Part shown: one piece after another, positions 21,199 through 29,696 of the stretch
How positions within the stretch are numbered: position 1 is the first letter of the stretch
Layout: each line of letters starts with the position of its first letter
NCBI RefSeq assembly: GCF_002699205.1
Contig: NZ_PABT01000045.1
Span: 1 to 55,180, forward strand
Direction of reading: 5' to 3'
Source: Allomuricauda sp.
GTDB lineage: Bacteria; Bacteroidota; Bacteroidia; Flavobacteriales; Flavobacteriaceae
DNA length: 55,180 nucleotides
Notes under the pieces: model-generated
Told to the model about the DNA's origin: nothing
What the model saw: the letters and a program-made list of their open reading frames with translations, nothing else
Databases searched by the model: none
Program-made: the position numbers and the translations under genes

Positions 21199-22047
21199 CT
21201 ATTGTTCTTCTTGGAATGAAGTATCTACATATTCATAAACATTCTCGTTCAAAACCGTTTGTAGTCCTGCATCCCTTTCAGCAATATCGTTGTACTGATT
21301 TTGCTTACTTGAACGTCCATAGGCTACGGTATATTGTGATATGGTGTTGTTGAAACCTCTGTTTGATACTACAAAACCTAATTTTTTCTCTGTACTCAAT
21401 TGAATGGCATACTCATCGCTATCGCTATTGATGTGGCTGCCCAAGTTTACAGATTCAGTTAGGGTGTTTTTCACAACTTGAGAAGCATAAAGGTCAAGTC
21501 CGCCATATCCATCTCTTCCTTCAGAAGCGAAGAACAACAATGTTTCATTGTAAATGCTAGGGTAGAGCTCATCCTCTTTAGTGTTTACTTTGGGACCCAG
21601 GTTCTTGGAAACCCCAACGGTTCCATCGGGAGCAATGTCAGCAACATAAATATCGTATTTGCCATAAGTTCCCTTCATATTGGAGGCGAAGAACAAACGT
21701 GTTCCATCTGCGGTAACGGTAGGATGTTTAGCTGAATAGTGTTTTGGACACACATCCAATTTCGTAATATTGGTCCATTCGCCATTTACCTTTTCTGCTC
21801 GGTAAACTTGGTAGACCAGTTCTTTCTTGGAAAAAACGCCATAAAGCGGTTTTTGGTAAACACCTTTACTAAAATACGCTGTCTTTCCATCTTTGGTTAC
21901 GGACATGGAGGGAACATAACCATCAACGCTGGAAACGCTGCCGTCCATAATATCGTTGAACATTTTTTTCTCTGCCTGTGCAAAAGTGTTTTGACTGGCT
22001 AGTATCATTACTGAAACAAGTAGGCTGTAAATAATTGATCGTGTCAT
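21199..22047 (-). CDS. Secreted PD40/WD40-like beta-propeller protein
   Basis: A protein of 282 residues with a signal peptide (cleavage near NTFAQA, residue 24). Propeller blades follow with PD40 signatures: AKHPTVTADGTRLFFASN, GKYDIYVAD, DELYPSIYNETLLFFAS and GGLDLYASQ. This resembles the PD40 part of OmpA-linked envelope proteins, but no OmpA domain follows. The product is probably periplasmic; the binding partner is unknown. It shares the GTATTAA-CCCCC-AAATCT leader with the LuxR-type regulator. Confidence 0.82.
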   Translation of the reverse strand: MTRSIIYSLLVSVMILASQNTFAQAEKKMFNDIMDGSVSSVDGYVPSMSVTKDGKTAYFSKGVYQKPLYGVFSKKELVYQVYRAEKVNGEWTNITKLDVCPKHYSAKHPTVTADGTRLFFASNMKGTYGKYDIYVADIAPDGTVGVSKNLGPKVNTKEDELYPSIYNETLLFFASEGRDGYGGLDLYASQVVKNTLTESVNLGSHINSDSDEYAIQLSTEKKLGFVVSNRGFNNTISQYTVAYGRSSKQNQYNDIAERDAGLQTVLNENVYEYVDTSFQEEQ

Positions 22048-22054
22048 GATGTAT

Positions 22055-22072
22055 AGATTTGGGGGTTAATAC
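22055..22072 (-). promoter_or_regulatory. Leader motif shared with the LuxR-type regulator (copy 2)
   Basis: On the minus strand GTATTAACCCCCAAATCT, 7 bases before the PD40 gene ATG. It differs from copy 1 at 20510-20528 by one indel. Confidence 0.4.
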
Positions 22073-22430
22073 ATGGCAAAGATCAAAAACAATTGAAAAG
22101 AATACTTATCAATTTTTCATAGGTTTTTACTTTTAACGACTAAAAAGTACACTTCATCGAATATTTTTTAGGTGATTAACACCGTTGAAGTGGTAAAATT
22201 ACGGTTAAACGTTTGTTTTGTGTAGTTGACCGATGAATTGTTGGATTGTTGATTAAAGAGTCAAAAAACTAAAATTCAAGGATTGAATCTGTTTAATTGA
22301 TGATCATATTAAGAGAAATCGTCTTATTTAATTCTTTAAATTGAAGTAACTTCGTTTTTTTGAAAAAATACGCATATTAGAAGTCCTAATCCATAAAAGC
22401 AACGAGGATATCTAAAAAAGTATTGAAATA

Positions 22431-22511
22431 CGTCATTCTGAACTTGTTTCAGAATCCCATCAAATTGATAAGTAAATTATTATGAGAACCTGAAACAAGT
22501 TCAGGTTGACG
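22431..22511. repeat. REP-like extragenic palindrome
   Basis: The left arm has CTGAACTTGTTTCAG and the right arm CTGAAACAAGTTCAG, framed by CGTCA and TGACG, with ~40 bases between. The type (GTCATTCTGAACTTGTTTCAG) is a dispersed extragenic repeat common in Flavobacteriia. The rest of the ~500-base gap (22073-22547) shows no gene. Confidence 0.75.
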
Positions 22512-22547
22512 AAAAGCGACATTTTAGACATCCTCATCTCTTTTTAC

Positions 22548-24041
22548 ATGAGTATTACCATAGAGAATATTATTTTAGTCGGTTCTGTGCTCCTTTTGGT
22601 CAGTATTTTGGCTGGCAAGACAAGTTATCGATTTGGTATCCCCACTTTACTGTTGTTTTTGACCATTGGAATGCTCGCAGGTTCAGATGGAATTGGAGGT
22701 ATTTATTTTGACAATCCAAAAATCGCTCAGTTTGTCGGGGTGGTCTCTTTAAATTTCATTCTTTTCTCCGGTGGGTTGGATACCAACTGGCAATCGGTCA
22801 AACCTGTACTCAAAGAAGGAATAGCACTTTCTACGATTGGTGTGCTGCTAACCGCGGTGGGTTTGGGTTATTTTGTTTATCTGGTCACGGATTTTAGTAT
22901 TTATGAGAGTTTATTGTTGGGAGCCATTGTCTCATCCACCGATGCTGCAGCTGTATTTTCCATTTTGAGGGGCAAAAATCTGGCCCTGAAAAAGAACTTA
23001 AGGCCAACATTGGAGCTTGAGAGTGGAAGTAACGATCCCATGGCCTATGTGCTCACCATTGCGTTTTTGACCCTTGTCCAATTCCCTGAAAAAAATATTG
23101 TTTCCGTGCTGCCCATGTTTTTCTTGCAAATGATCCTTGGTGGAGCGGCAGGTTTTCTCTTTGGAAAATTGAGTAAGATTATAATCAATAGAATAAGGCT
23201 GGATTTTGAGGGTCTTTACCCGGTGCTTACCATTTCCTTGATGTTCATTACCTTTTCGGCGACCGATTTTATTGGTGGTAATGGGTTTTTGGCCATCTAT
23301 ATTTGTTCGGTATATCTGGGGAACCATAATTTGATCCATAAGAAAACCATCATGCGAATGTTTGATGGTTTGGCCTGGCTGATGCAGATCGTGCTCTTCC
23401 TTACTTTGGGATTACTGGTTTTTCCCAGCGAGATAGTGCCTTATATGGGAATAGGCCTGTTGATTTCACTTTTCTTGATTTTTGTGGCCCGACCATTGGC
23501 AGTTATGATCTCCCTCTTGCCCTTCCGGATGAAGTTAAGGAGACGGTTCTATATTTCTTGGGTAGGATTGCGTGGGGCCGTCCCCATCGTTTTTGCTACC
23601 TATCCGCTTTTGGCAGGAATAGATAAAGCCAACGCCATATTCAATATTGTTTTTTTTGTATCGATAACCTCCGTACTTATTCAAGGGAGTACATTATCTA
23701 TCGTTGCCAAATGGTTGCATGTTGGATTGCCGGAGAGTGCAAAACCGTTGTCTCCTACGGATGAACTTTTGTCAGAACACCCCAAAGCTTTGATGAAAGA
23801 GATTTTGATCAAAGAGGATTGTTCGGCCGTCGGATTGAAAATTGTAAACCTTAATTTTCCAAAGAAAGCTATAATCGCCATGATAGAACGTGATGGCAAT
23901 TATCTGATGCCCAATGGTTCAACCGTAATCGAGGCAAATGATAAACTGGTGGTGCTTACGGACAAACCTGAGATCCTGGACAAGGTTTATGAGTCATTGT
24001 CCCTTAAAAAGCCTCAAGAAACCAAAGAAGCGCTATCATAG
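22548..24041 (+). CDS. Potassium/proton antiporter, CPA1 NhaP2/CvrA type
   Basis: A protein of 497 residues. About 12-13 membrane helices occupy residues 1-385, with the CPA exchanger core (SSTDAAAVFSILRG, LESGSNDPMAYVL). A cytoplasmic TrkA-C/RCK_C domain follows (about 400-490, KEDCSAVGLKIVNLNFPKKA). The TrkA-C tail points to the NhaP2/CvrA type, which exports K+ or Na+ for H+. The ATG at 22548 is chosen because the earlier TTG lies inside the REP-like repeat. The end overlaps the convergent DoxX gene by six bases. Confidence 0.92.
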   Translation: MSITIENIILVGSVLLLVSILAGKTSYRFGIPTLLLFLTIGMLAGSDGIGGIYFDNPKIAQFVGVVSLNFILFSGGLDTNWQSVKPVLKEGIALSTIGVLLTAVGLGYFVYLVTDFSIYESLLLGAIVSSTDAAAVFSILRGKNLALKKNLRPTLELESGSNDPMAYVLTIAFLTLVQFPEKNIVSVLPMFFLQMILGGAAGFLFGKLSKIIINRIRLDFEGLYPVLTISLMFITFSATDFIGGNGFLAIYICSVYLGNHNLIHKKTIMRMFDGLAWLMQIVLFLTLGLLVFPSEIVPYMGIGLLISLFLIFVARPLAVMISLLPFRMKLRRRFYISWVGLRGAVPIVFATYPLLAGIDKANAIFNIVFFVSITSVLIQGSTLSIVAKWLHVGLPESAKPLSPTDELLSEHPKALMKEILIKEDCSAVGLKIVNLNFPKKAIIAMIERDGNYLMPNGSTVIEANDKLVVLTDKPEILDKVYESLSLKKPQETKEALS

Positions 24042-24422
24042 TTTGTTCAGAATGGGAATTTTATGGCGGTCCAACCAAATCAAGACTACACAACAAATGA
24101 AAGTGGTCAGGGCCAAAATAAACAAGGTGCCCCCATCATTTTGTACCACAACGCCCAATTTGGCAAGATGAAAAAAGATGGCGCCACCCATAATGCCCAA
24201 ACCCATTATGGCCCCGAACCAAGTGGTTTTTGGGACAAGTATAAGAATCGCCACAATGAGTTCCACAATTCCCAAGCCAATCCTTCCCCAAGGTTCCATT
24301 CCCAGCGTTTCAAAAATATGGACCGATTCTGGAGCCGCAGAAAACTTAAAATAAAGGGTCTGTAATAAAATAACGGCAGGAACAATCCTCAAAGTAGATT
24401 TGAACATAGATTTTGTTGTCAT
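24036..24422 (-). CDS. DoxX-family membrane protein
   Basis: A protein of 128 residues with four hydrophobic segments. The DoxX pattern is visible: a first helix with LQTLYFKFSAAPES, GRIGLGIVELIVAILIL, and GLGIMGGAIFFHLAKLG. The function in bacteria is poorly defined; some members act in thiol or redox homeostasis. The gene stands alone and is convergent with the antiporter. Confidence 0.85.
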   Translation of the reverse strand: MTTKSMFKSTLRIVPAVILLQTLYFKFSAAPESVHIFETLGMEPWGRIGLGIVELIVAILILVPKTTWFGAIMGLGIMGGAIFFHLAKLGVVVQNDGGTLFILALTTFICCVVLIWLDRHKIPILNKL

Positions 24423-24564
24423 GATGCCATGGATTAGGTTAAACGATAATTTGGTCGAAACAATACCTCTGAAATAACTAGGTGACTACAAATATGTAAC
24501 TCAATAATCCGTTTGAAGGGGAAGCCGATCGAGTATTCAATCTATGAGCTTCCTTTAAAATGGC

Positions 24565-24572
24565 TAATTTTG
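24565..24572 (+). promoter_or_regulatory. -7 promoter box directly before the start codon
   Basis: A perfect TAATTTTG ending only four bases before the ATG at 24577. If it is used, transcription would begin at or next to the start codon. Confidence 0.45.
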
Positions 24573-24576
24573 CGGT

Positions 24577-25764
24577 ATGAAATATGTGCTCAAACCTTTG
24601 CTTTTGATTGCATTATTGTTGCAATCTTGTTCAGAAGAACCATGGTTGTCCGGGACCTTGGACATGTCCAATGGAAATGAATGGAAACCTGTGGTGTATG
24701 TGGTTCATCCCCAAAAATTCAATGATGTGGCCCAAAGTTTTGTTGGAGTGGTGTTGGATTCTGCCACCGTGGACGAAAATGGATATTTTGAATTCAAGGA
24801 ATCCCCGAACTTTCAGGAACCGGTATTGTTGGAAGTTGTGGTGCAGAGAAAAGAAGAAAAGTACCCCAATAGGTTGATAAATGGAAACCACATCTCCGAC
24901 AACTATTTCCCCTTAATTTATGTGCAGGGCGCTAAAATTGAAGTAAATGCGGACATAGCAAGTTTTCAAAGTTCCTTTTTCATAGAAAAACCCTCCCCGG
25001 AAAACGAAGCGATACTCCGGTTAAGGGACGAACGGTTGACCGTATTCGATAAATATCTAAAGGAATCGGTAAGTGGACAACAAGCAGATGAAGATTTGTT
25101 GGAGCGTGAAAACAATCTTCATGCATACCAGGAAGAGCTCATTAACTTTGCGGATTCCACATCGCAATTGCTTCCGGCACTATTGGCGCTGAGGTGGGTT
25201 AGCCCGGAGGGGGATTATGAACGAATCGCCGAACAAGTTTATCAACAATCAAAAAAATGGAACAGACTATATCCAGAACACCCTTGGGTCAAGGAATTTG
25301 TTTCGGTGGTCGACAAGGGGAACCTTCCCGTGTTAATTGGAGATACAATCCCTGACCTTAAATTTCCGATGAAAAGCGGAAAAGAAATTTCTCTAAAGGA
25401 AATTATGAAAGGACAAAAGTTGGTGTTGTTGGATGTTTGGGCATCGTGGTGTGCCCCCTGTAGAATTGAAAACAGGAATGTTTTGGTGCCTCTTTGGGAG
25501 AAGTACGGTCCCGAAAACTTTCAGATTGTGGCCTATGGTCTGGAGAGTAGTGAAAAAGCTTGGAACAATGCCATTGAAAAAGATGGTGCCTACCGTTGGC
25601 TACATGCATCCCATTTGGAGGGGGACCAAAATCCGTTAATGGAGGACTTGAGATTAAAAACCATCCCAGCCAATTTTTTACTCGATCCCGAAGGCAAGGT
25701 ATTGGCCAAAAACCTTCATGGACAGGATTTAATTGATTTTGTGGATGGTTATATGTCAAGATAG
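24577..25764 (+). CDS. TlpA-family disulfide reductase lipoprotein
   Basis: A protein of 395 residues. It has a signal peptide with lipobox LLQSC (Cys18) and an N-terminal beta domain of the DUF4369 kind (~25-130). A helical middle follows, and a C-terminal TlpA domain has the active site WASWCAPCR and a closing IPANFLLDPEG cis-Pro region. It is expected to be lipid-anchored in the periplasm and to reduce disulfides or act in cytochrome maturation. The sequence does not show which. Confidence 0.9.
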   Translation: MKYVLKPLLLIALLLQSCSEEPWLSGTLDMSNGNEWKPVVYVVHPQKFNDVAQSFVGVVLDSATVDENGYFEFKESPNFQEPVLLEVVVQRKEEKYPNRLINGNHISDNYFPLIYVQGAKIEVNADIASFQSSFFIEKPSPENEAILRLRDERLTVFDKYLKESVSGQQADEDLLERENNLHAYQEELINFADSTSQLLPALLALRWVSPEGDYERIAEQVYQQSKKWNRLYPEHPWVKEFVSVVDKGNLPVLIGDTIPDLKFPMKSGKEISLKEIMKGQKLVLLDVWASWCAPCRIENRNVLVPLWEKYGPENFQIVAYGLESSEKAWNNAIEKDGAYRWLHASHLEGDQNPLMEDLRLKTIPANFLLDPEGKVLAKNLHGQDLIDFVDGYMSR

Positions 25765-25795
25765 CTGTTGGGAGGCACCTTCCTTAATAATGGTG

Positions 25796-26848
25796 CTATG
25801 CTTTTTCCTTTGCCAAGCTGAAATATTTCTTTTTGAGCCAAAAAGAAACCTTAACCAATAGGATGAGTGCTGGCACTTCTACCAATGGCCCGATTACACC
25901 TGTAAATGCCTGACCCGAGTTCAACCCAAAAACAGCGATTGCGACGGCAATGGCCAATTCAAAATTGTTTCCAGCGGCCGTAAATGCAACCGAAGCAGTT
26001 TTATCATATTCGGCGCCCATCGCTTTTGTTGTAAAAAATCCAATAAGGAACATGAGTGCAAAATAGATTAGCAATGGCACGGCAATGATCAAAACATCCA
26101 TGGGTATTTCAACGATCAACTCCCCTTTTAATGAGAACATGATCACAATGGTGAACAAAAGTGCAATCAAGGTAATTGGTGATATGGCAGGAATAAACTT
26201 GTTAGTGTACCAGTCTTCACCTTTAAGTTTGACCAAAATTTGTCGACTCAAAATCCCCATCAAAAATGGAATCCCCAAATAAATGGCCACACTTTCTGCA
26301 ATGGTGCCAATGGAAATATCCACAATGGCTCCTTCAAAACCGAAATACGGAGGGAGGATGGTGATAAAGATCCAAGCATAAAAACTATAGGCAAACACTT
26401 GAAAAATACTGTTCAAGGCCACCAATCCGGCACCATATTCGCTACTGCCTTCAGCCAAATCGTTCCACACCAAAACCATGGCAATGCAGCGCGCCAAACC
26501 AATTAGGATAAGGCCTACCATATACTCGGGATAGTCCCTCAAAAAAATAATGGCCAGTGCAAACATCAAAACAGGGCCCACAATCCAATTTAAGAACAGG
26601 GATATGGACAGGATCTTGGTATTTTGAAAAACCTTGGGAAGCAAGGAGTATTTTACCTTGGCCAAGGGCGGATACATCATTAAAATCAATCCAATCGCAA
26701 TTGGAATGTTGGTTGTGCCGCTGCTAAATGAGTTGACGAAGTCGGGGAAGGTTGGGAAAAAATACCCTATTCCCACCCCCACGGCCATTGCCACAAAAAT
26801 CCAAAGGGTCAAATTTCTATCTAAAAAGCTTAATTTTTTGGTAGCCAT
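25796..26848 (-). CDS. acr3: ACR3-family arsenite efflux transporter
   Basis: A protein of 350 residues with ten predicted membrane helices, matching the ACR3 family rather than the larger ArsB. Family features are the early [12 protein letters not shown] and the [21 protein letters not shown] helix, plus a Cys in [18 protein letters not shown], the conserved arsenite-relevant position of ACR3. It exports arsenite. It is the last gene of the ars operon, with the start overlapping the arsC stop by one base (TAATG). Confidence 0.95.
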   Translation of the reverse strand: MATKKLSFLDRNLTLWIFVAMAVGVGIGYFFPTFPDFVNSFSSGTTNIPIAIGLILMMYPPLAKVKYSLLPKVFQNTKILSISLFLNWIVGPVLMFALAIIFLRDYPEYMVGLILIGLARCIAMVLVWNDLAEGSSEYGAGLVALNSIFQVFAYSFYAWIFITILPPYFGFEGAIVDISIGTIAESVAIYLGIPFLMGILSRQILVKLKGEDWYTNKFIPAISPITLIALLFTIVIMFSLKGELIVEIPMDVLIIAVPLLIYFALMFLIGFFTTKAMGAEYDKTASVAFTAAGNNFELAIAVAIAVFGLNSGQAFTGVIGPLVEVPALILLVKVSFWLKKKYFSLAKEKA

Positions 26849-27465
26849 TATTTCTGTATTTGGGAAAAAACATAAAACATTTCCGAGGCAATCTGTTTGC
26901 TTCGCTCACGGTATTTTTCAGCTTGCTGGGGTGTGTTGTCAAAAGCTTTGGGATCCTCGTATGTAATTGGAATCCGCTTTTCTGCCCCAGGCACAAATGG
27001 ACATCCCTCATCAGCTTGGGAGCAGGTCATGATAGCTGCAAATTCTGATTTTGGATTAAAATCATCATCCATTCTTTTGGAAAAGCCAATCACAGGATGC
27101 TCGTTCTCCGAGAACTTGATACTGTAGACAGGATTATTTCCTTCGGAAAGGAAATTCACCTCAAAACCTGTATCCGTAAAGGTTTCCGCAACTTTGGGAA
27201 ATAGGGCGGTAGCCTCGGTCCCCCCAGAATAGCAGGAAACGTTTTTGATTCCAAAATAATGGGCGATCGTCTGTGCCCATACTTGGGACAAATGACTTCT
27301 TCGAGAATTGTGGGTGCATATAAAATTGATGCGAACGGCTTCTCCAACGCCCACTTTTTCCTGGATATAATCAACCAAAGGAGCAAGCGTTTGTTTACGT
27401 TCCTCCGAGATGGGTTCCGATTCCAAACCGGATATATAATCGTTCAACGATTGAAAGACAGACAT
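26848..27465 (-). CDS. arsC: Arsenate reductase of the low-molecular-weight phosphatase type
   Basis: A protein of 205 residues with the LMW phosphatase P-loop Cys50-x5-Arg56-Ser57 (CTHNSRRS) and a DP-like acid region near [13 protein letters not shown]. It has extra N-terminal helices, so it is longer than the classical ~130-residue ArsC. It reduces arsenate to arsenite for export by the next gene. The ATG at 27465 is chosen because earlier in-frame codons precede the core and overlap the previous gene. The sequence alone does not exclude a protein phosphatase role, but the operon context argues for arsenate. Confidence 0.88.
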   Translation of the reverse strand: MSVFQSLNDYISGLESEPISEERKQTLAPLVDYIQEKVGVGEAVRINFICTHNSRRSHLSQVWAQTIAHYFGIKNVSCYSGGTEATALFPKVAETFTDTGFEVNFLSEGNNPVYSIKFSENEHPVIGFSKRMDDDFNPKSEFAAIMTCSQADEGCPFVPGAEKRIPITYEDPKAFDNTPQQAEKYRERSKQIASEMFYVFSQIQK

Positions 27466-27485
27466 GTATATTTTTTTATTGAGGG

Positions 27486-27953
27486 TTAACAACATCCACT
27501 GCCTGGGGTACAGCAATCGGAGTTTTGTAGTTCAGACATTCTTACTTTGGGCTTTTCTGTTGGGATACCGCACTTGTCTTTTGCCAAACAATCGGTTTGT
27601 TTGGTGGTCAACAAAAAGTTGGTGCCATCAAAATCAAGACCGAATTTCCCAATGGTCTCACCTTGGTATTCCACTTCGACCTCCAAATCGCCAATTCCCA
27701 AAGTTTTTTCAGAAAGCTCAATAATATGGACCAATTTCTCTGGATGTAGCCTGTGGTCGTAATCGTTGGCATTCCAAAGCTGAAAATTCACCACTTCCTC
27801 ATTTCGGACAGTTCCGCCACAGTCAATAAAATGTTTGGTTATTTTCCCGACTTCGGTTACGTGGAAATGACTGGGAACCAATTCGCCATCGGGTAGTTGA
27901 AAAGCGATTTTATCCAACTTTTTCAAGGTGTTCTTTACTTCTGAAAGTTTCAT
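27486..27953 (-). CDS. DUF6428 family protein with a cysteine-rich tail
   Basis: A protein of 155 residues, recognised as the DUF6428 family often found in arsenic operons of Bacteroidota. It has HFHVTEVGKITKHFIDCGG near residues 29-47, a beta-rich middle, then two further Cys (TDCLAKDKCG) and the end CCTPGSGCC with Cys147, 148, 154 and 155. Clustered Cys near the tail suggests binding of arsenite or another thiophilic metalloid. The family function is not known to me. An ArsR operator copy lies ten bases upstream. Confidence 0.8.
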   Translation of the reverse strand: MKLSEVKNTLKKLDKIAFQLPDGELVPSHFHVTEVGKITKHFIDCGGTVRNEEVVNFQLWNANDYDHRLHPEKLVHIIELSEKTLGIGDLEVEVEYQGETIGKFGLDFDGTNFLLTTKQTDCLAKDKCGIPTEKPKVRMSELQNSDCCTPGSGCC

Positions 27954-27962
27954 GTCTATAGA

Positions 27963-27984
27963 TTTATTGTAATATTACGATTAA
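27963..27984 (-). promoter_or_regulatory. ArsR operator copy 2 (between arsR and DUF6428)
   Basis: A 22-base dyad with halves TTTATTGTAAT and ATTACGATTAA. It matches the reverse complement of the operator before arsR at 20 of 22 positions. Confidence 0.6.
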
Positions 27985-28000
27985 ATAAATTAAATTTTTT

Positions 28001-28330
28001 TTAGCAACAATCTTTTTTGGTTAGGTCTTGGTTCAAGAAATCTATCATAATAGTTTTCATCTTTTTCCAGTTGTCCTCATCAATACAATAGCAGACACTG
28101 GTGCCTTCAACATTTCCTTTTATCAACCCTAAATTTTTCAATTCCTTTAAATGTTGTGAAATGGTTGGCTGAGCCAAACCTATTTCATCCACTAAATCCC
28201 CACAAACACATTCGTTTATCTTAAACAAGCGTTCTAGGATCGCAACACGGGCCGGATGACCAAAAACCTTGGCATAAAGAGCAATTTGGTTTTGCTTGTC
28301 AGTAAATATCTCTGTCTTGGTTACCCCCAT
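28001..28330 (-). CDS. arsR: ArsR-family metalloid-responsive repressor
   Basis: A winged-helix repressor of 109 residues with the metal-binding motif ECVCGDL (Cys41, Cys43) and recognition helix AQPTISQHLKELKNLGL. It has further Cys near the end (VCYC and the terminal DCC). It should repress the ars operon until arsenite or antimonite binds. It is the first gene of the operon and has a dyad directly upstream. Confidence 0.93.
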   Translation of the reverse strand: MGVTKTEIFTDKQNQIALYAKVFGHPARVAILERLFKINECVCGDLVDEIGLAQPTISQHLKELKNLGLIKGNVEGTSVCYCIDEDNWKKMKTIMIDFLNQDLTKKDCC

Positions 28331-28339
28331 ACCCGCAAT

Positions 28340-28361
28340 TTAATCGCAATATTACAATTAA
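28340..28361 (-). promoter_or_regulatory. ArsR operator copy 1 (before arsR)
   Basis: A 22-base imperfect palindrome with halves TTAATCGCAAT and ATTACAATTAA, nine bases upstream of the arsR start. Mismatches are transitions only. The consensus shared with copy 2 is an AATATT centre flanked by GYAAT/ATTRC. Confidence 0.6.
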
Positions 28362-28379
28362 TATGATTTTACACCAAAC

Positions 28380-28409
28380 TTTCAATTGATTTTTTCAAAA
28401 TTACTTTTG
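28380..28409 (+). promoter_or_regulatory. Candidate promoter of the molybdenum cofactor operon
   Basis: A perfect -7 box TACTTTTG at 28402-28409 with TTTC 18 bases upstream. It would leave a leader of about 130 bases containing an inverted repeat (TTTTTAAG at 28441-28448 with CTTAAAAA at 28469-28476) and the ModE-like dyad. Confidence 0.4.
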
Positions 28410-28509
28410 GGCGGACCCCTATAATAGATGGAAAATCAAGTTTTTAAGTGATTTTTAACGCGATTGGCCTTAAAAATACTAACAATCAGGTCTTATTCTT
28501 ATTAAATTG

Positions 28510-28533
28510 CGATATATATGTGTGTGCATAACG
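28510..28533 (+). promoter_or_regulatory. Candidate ModE box before the cofactor operon
   Basis: CGATATATA, six bases TGTGTG, TGCATAACG. It has the CGnTAT...ATAnCG half-sites and six-base centre that I recall for E. coli ModE operators, and lies eight bases before the first start codon. A modE gene lies at the far end of the same operon. Confidence 0.5.
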
Positions 28534-28541
28534 AAAATCGA

Positions 28542-29696
28542 ATGGCCAGAAAAAACATAATATATCTGGATTATAATGCGACCACACCTGTAGACCCACA
28601 GGTGGTCAATGCGATGTTGCCCTATTTCACTGAAAACTTTGGGAACCCAAGTAGTGACCATTCCTTTGGCTGGTATGCGGATGATGCGGTGGAAAATGCA
28701 CGGAACCAAGTAGCAAAACTTATACACTGTAGACCTGTCGAACTCTGTTTCACCTCTGGAGCCACAGAGGCAGCAAACCTTGGCTTAATGGGCTATTGTA
28801 GAAGAAATAAAAATCGTGGAAACCATATCATTACGGTTAAAACGGAGCATAAGGCCATATTGGAAACCATGGATTCACTGGCTGCCGAAGGTTTTGAGAT
28901 TACGTATTTAGATGTGGATGATCAGGGAAATATCGATTTGAACCAATTGGAGGCCGCTCTTAAGCAGTCCACTATTTTAGTCTGCATAATGCTGGCAAAC
29001 AATGAAACAGGATTGGTTCATCCCATAAAAACCATTTGCAAAATAGCACATGCAAAGCAAGTGGCCGTAATGTCGGACATTACCCAAGCCGTTGGTAAAA
29101 TACCTGTCGATTTGCAAGATTTGGGAATTGATATAGGAATTTTTTCATCACACAAACTATATGGGCCTAAGGGAGTTGGAGCGATTTATCTCAATAAAAA
29201 CAATAAAATATCGATTGATAGGCAGCTATTTGGAGGAAATCATGAAAGAGGTATGCGTCCAGGAACTTTAAATGTTCCCGGGATTGTAGGTTTTGGTGAA
29301 GCTTGCGGAATTGCGGGACAAAGTCTCGAGGAAAACTGTCAAAAGCAATTGAGCCTACAAAACCAATTGGAAAAAGAGCTTTTAACGATTGATGGGGCAA
29401 TCATCAATTGTGGTAAAGAAAATCGCTTGCCCAATACGACCAACGTCTCATTTAAAGGCGTTGATGGAACCAAGCTGCTCCGCCAACTTAATACATTGGC
29501 CGTATCTCGAGGTTCTGCCTGTAATGCAAACTTGGTATCTCCTTCCCACGTACTAAAAGCAATGGGGGTTGAGGATGGTACTGCCTTGGCGAGTTTGCGT
29601 ATCAGTACGGGACGGAACACTACTTTAGAAGATATCCAAAAGGCAGTTTTCGAAATCAATAAGGCCGTAAACCAACTTAAAACAGTCAGCTTATGA
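28542..29696 (+). CDS. Cysteine desulfurase (NifS/IscS family), first gene of the cofactor operon
   Basis: A PLP enzyme of 384 residues that takes sulfur from L-cysteine as an enzyme persulfide. It has LDYNATTPVDP at the start, TSGATEAAN, the PLP lysine in SSHKLYGPKG, and the active-site Cys in RGSACNANLVSPSHVL. The ATG at 28542 is preferred because the upstream ATG lies inside the ModE-like dyad. The position before xdhC suggests a dedicated sulfur donor, either for sulfuration of the Mo centre or for thiocarboxylation of MoaD through the MoeB rhodanese domain. It overlaps xdhC by four bases (ATGA). Confidence 0.93.
   Translation: MARKNIIYLDYNATTPVDPQVVNAMLPYFTENFGNPSSDHSFGWYADDAVENARNQVAKLIHCRPVELCFTSGATEAANLGLMGYCRRNKNRGNHIITVKTEHKAILETMDSLAAEGFEITYLDVDDQGNIDLNQLEAALKQSTILVCIMLANNETGLVHPIKTICKIAHAKQVAVMSDITQAVGKIPVDLQDLGIDIGIFSSHKLYGPKGVGAIYLNKNNKISIDRQLFGGNHERGMRPGTLNVPGIVGFGEACGIAGQSLEENCQKQLSLQNQLEKELLTIDGAIINCGKENRLPNTTNVSFKGVDGTKLLRQLNTLAVSRGSACNANLVSPSHVLKAMGVEDGTALASLRISTGRNTTLEDIQKAVFEINKAVNQLKTVSL

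Noticed and set aside
22506..22547. Upstream TTG start for the antiporter gene
   Set aside because: It begins inside the REP-like repeat, and the ATG at 22548 fits the family start.
28410..28509. Molybdenum cofactor riboswitch in the operon leader
   Set aside because: Only one weak hairpin (TTTTTAAG with CTTAAAAA) can be drawn; I cannot match the conserved Moco RNA core.
28340..28533. A functional link between the arsenic operon and the Mo operon through arsenite oxidase
   Set aside because: No aio/arx genes are present; adjacency alone does not support it.
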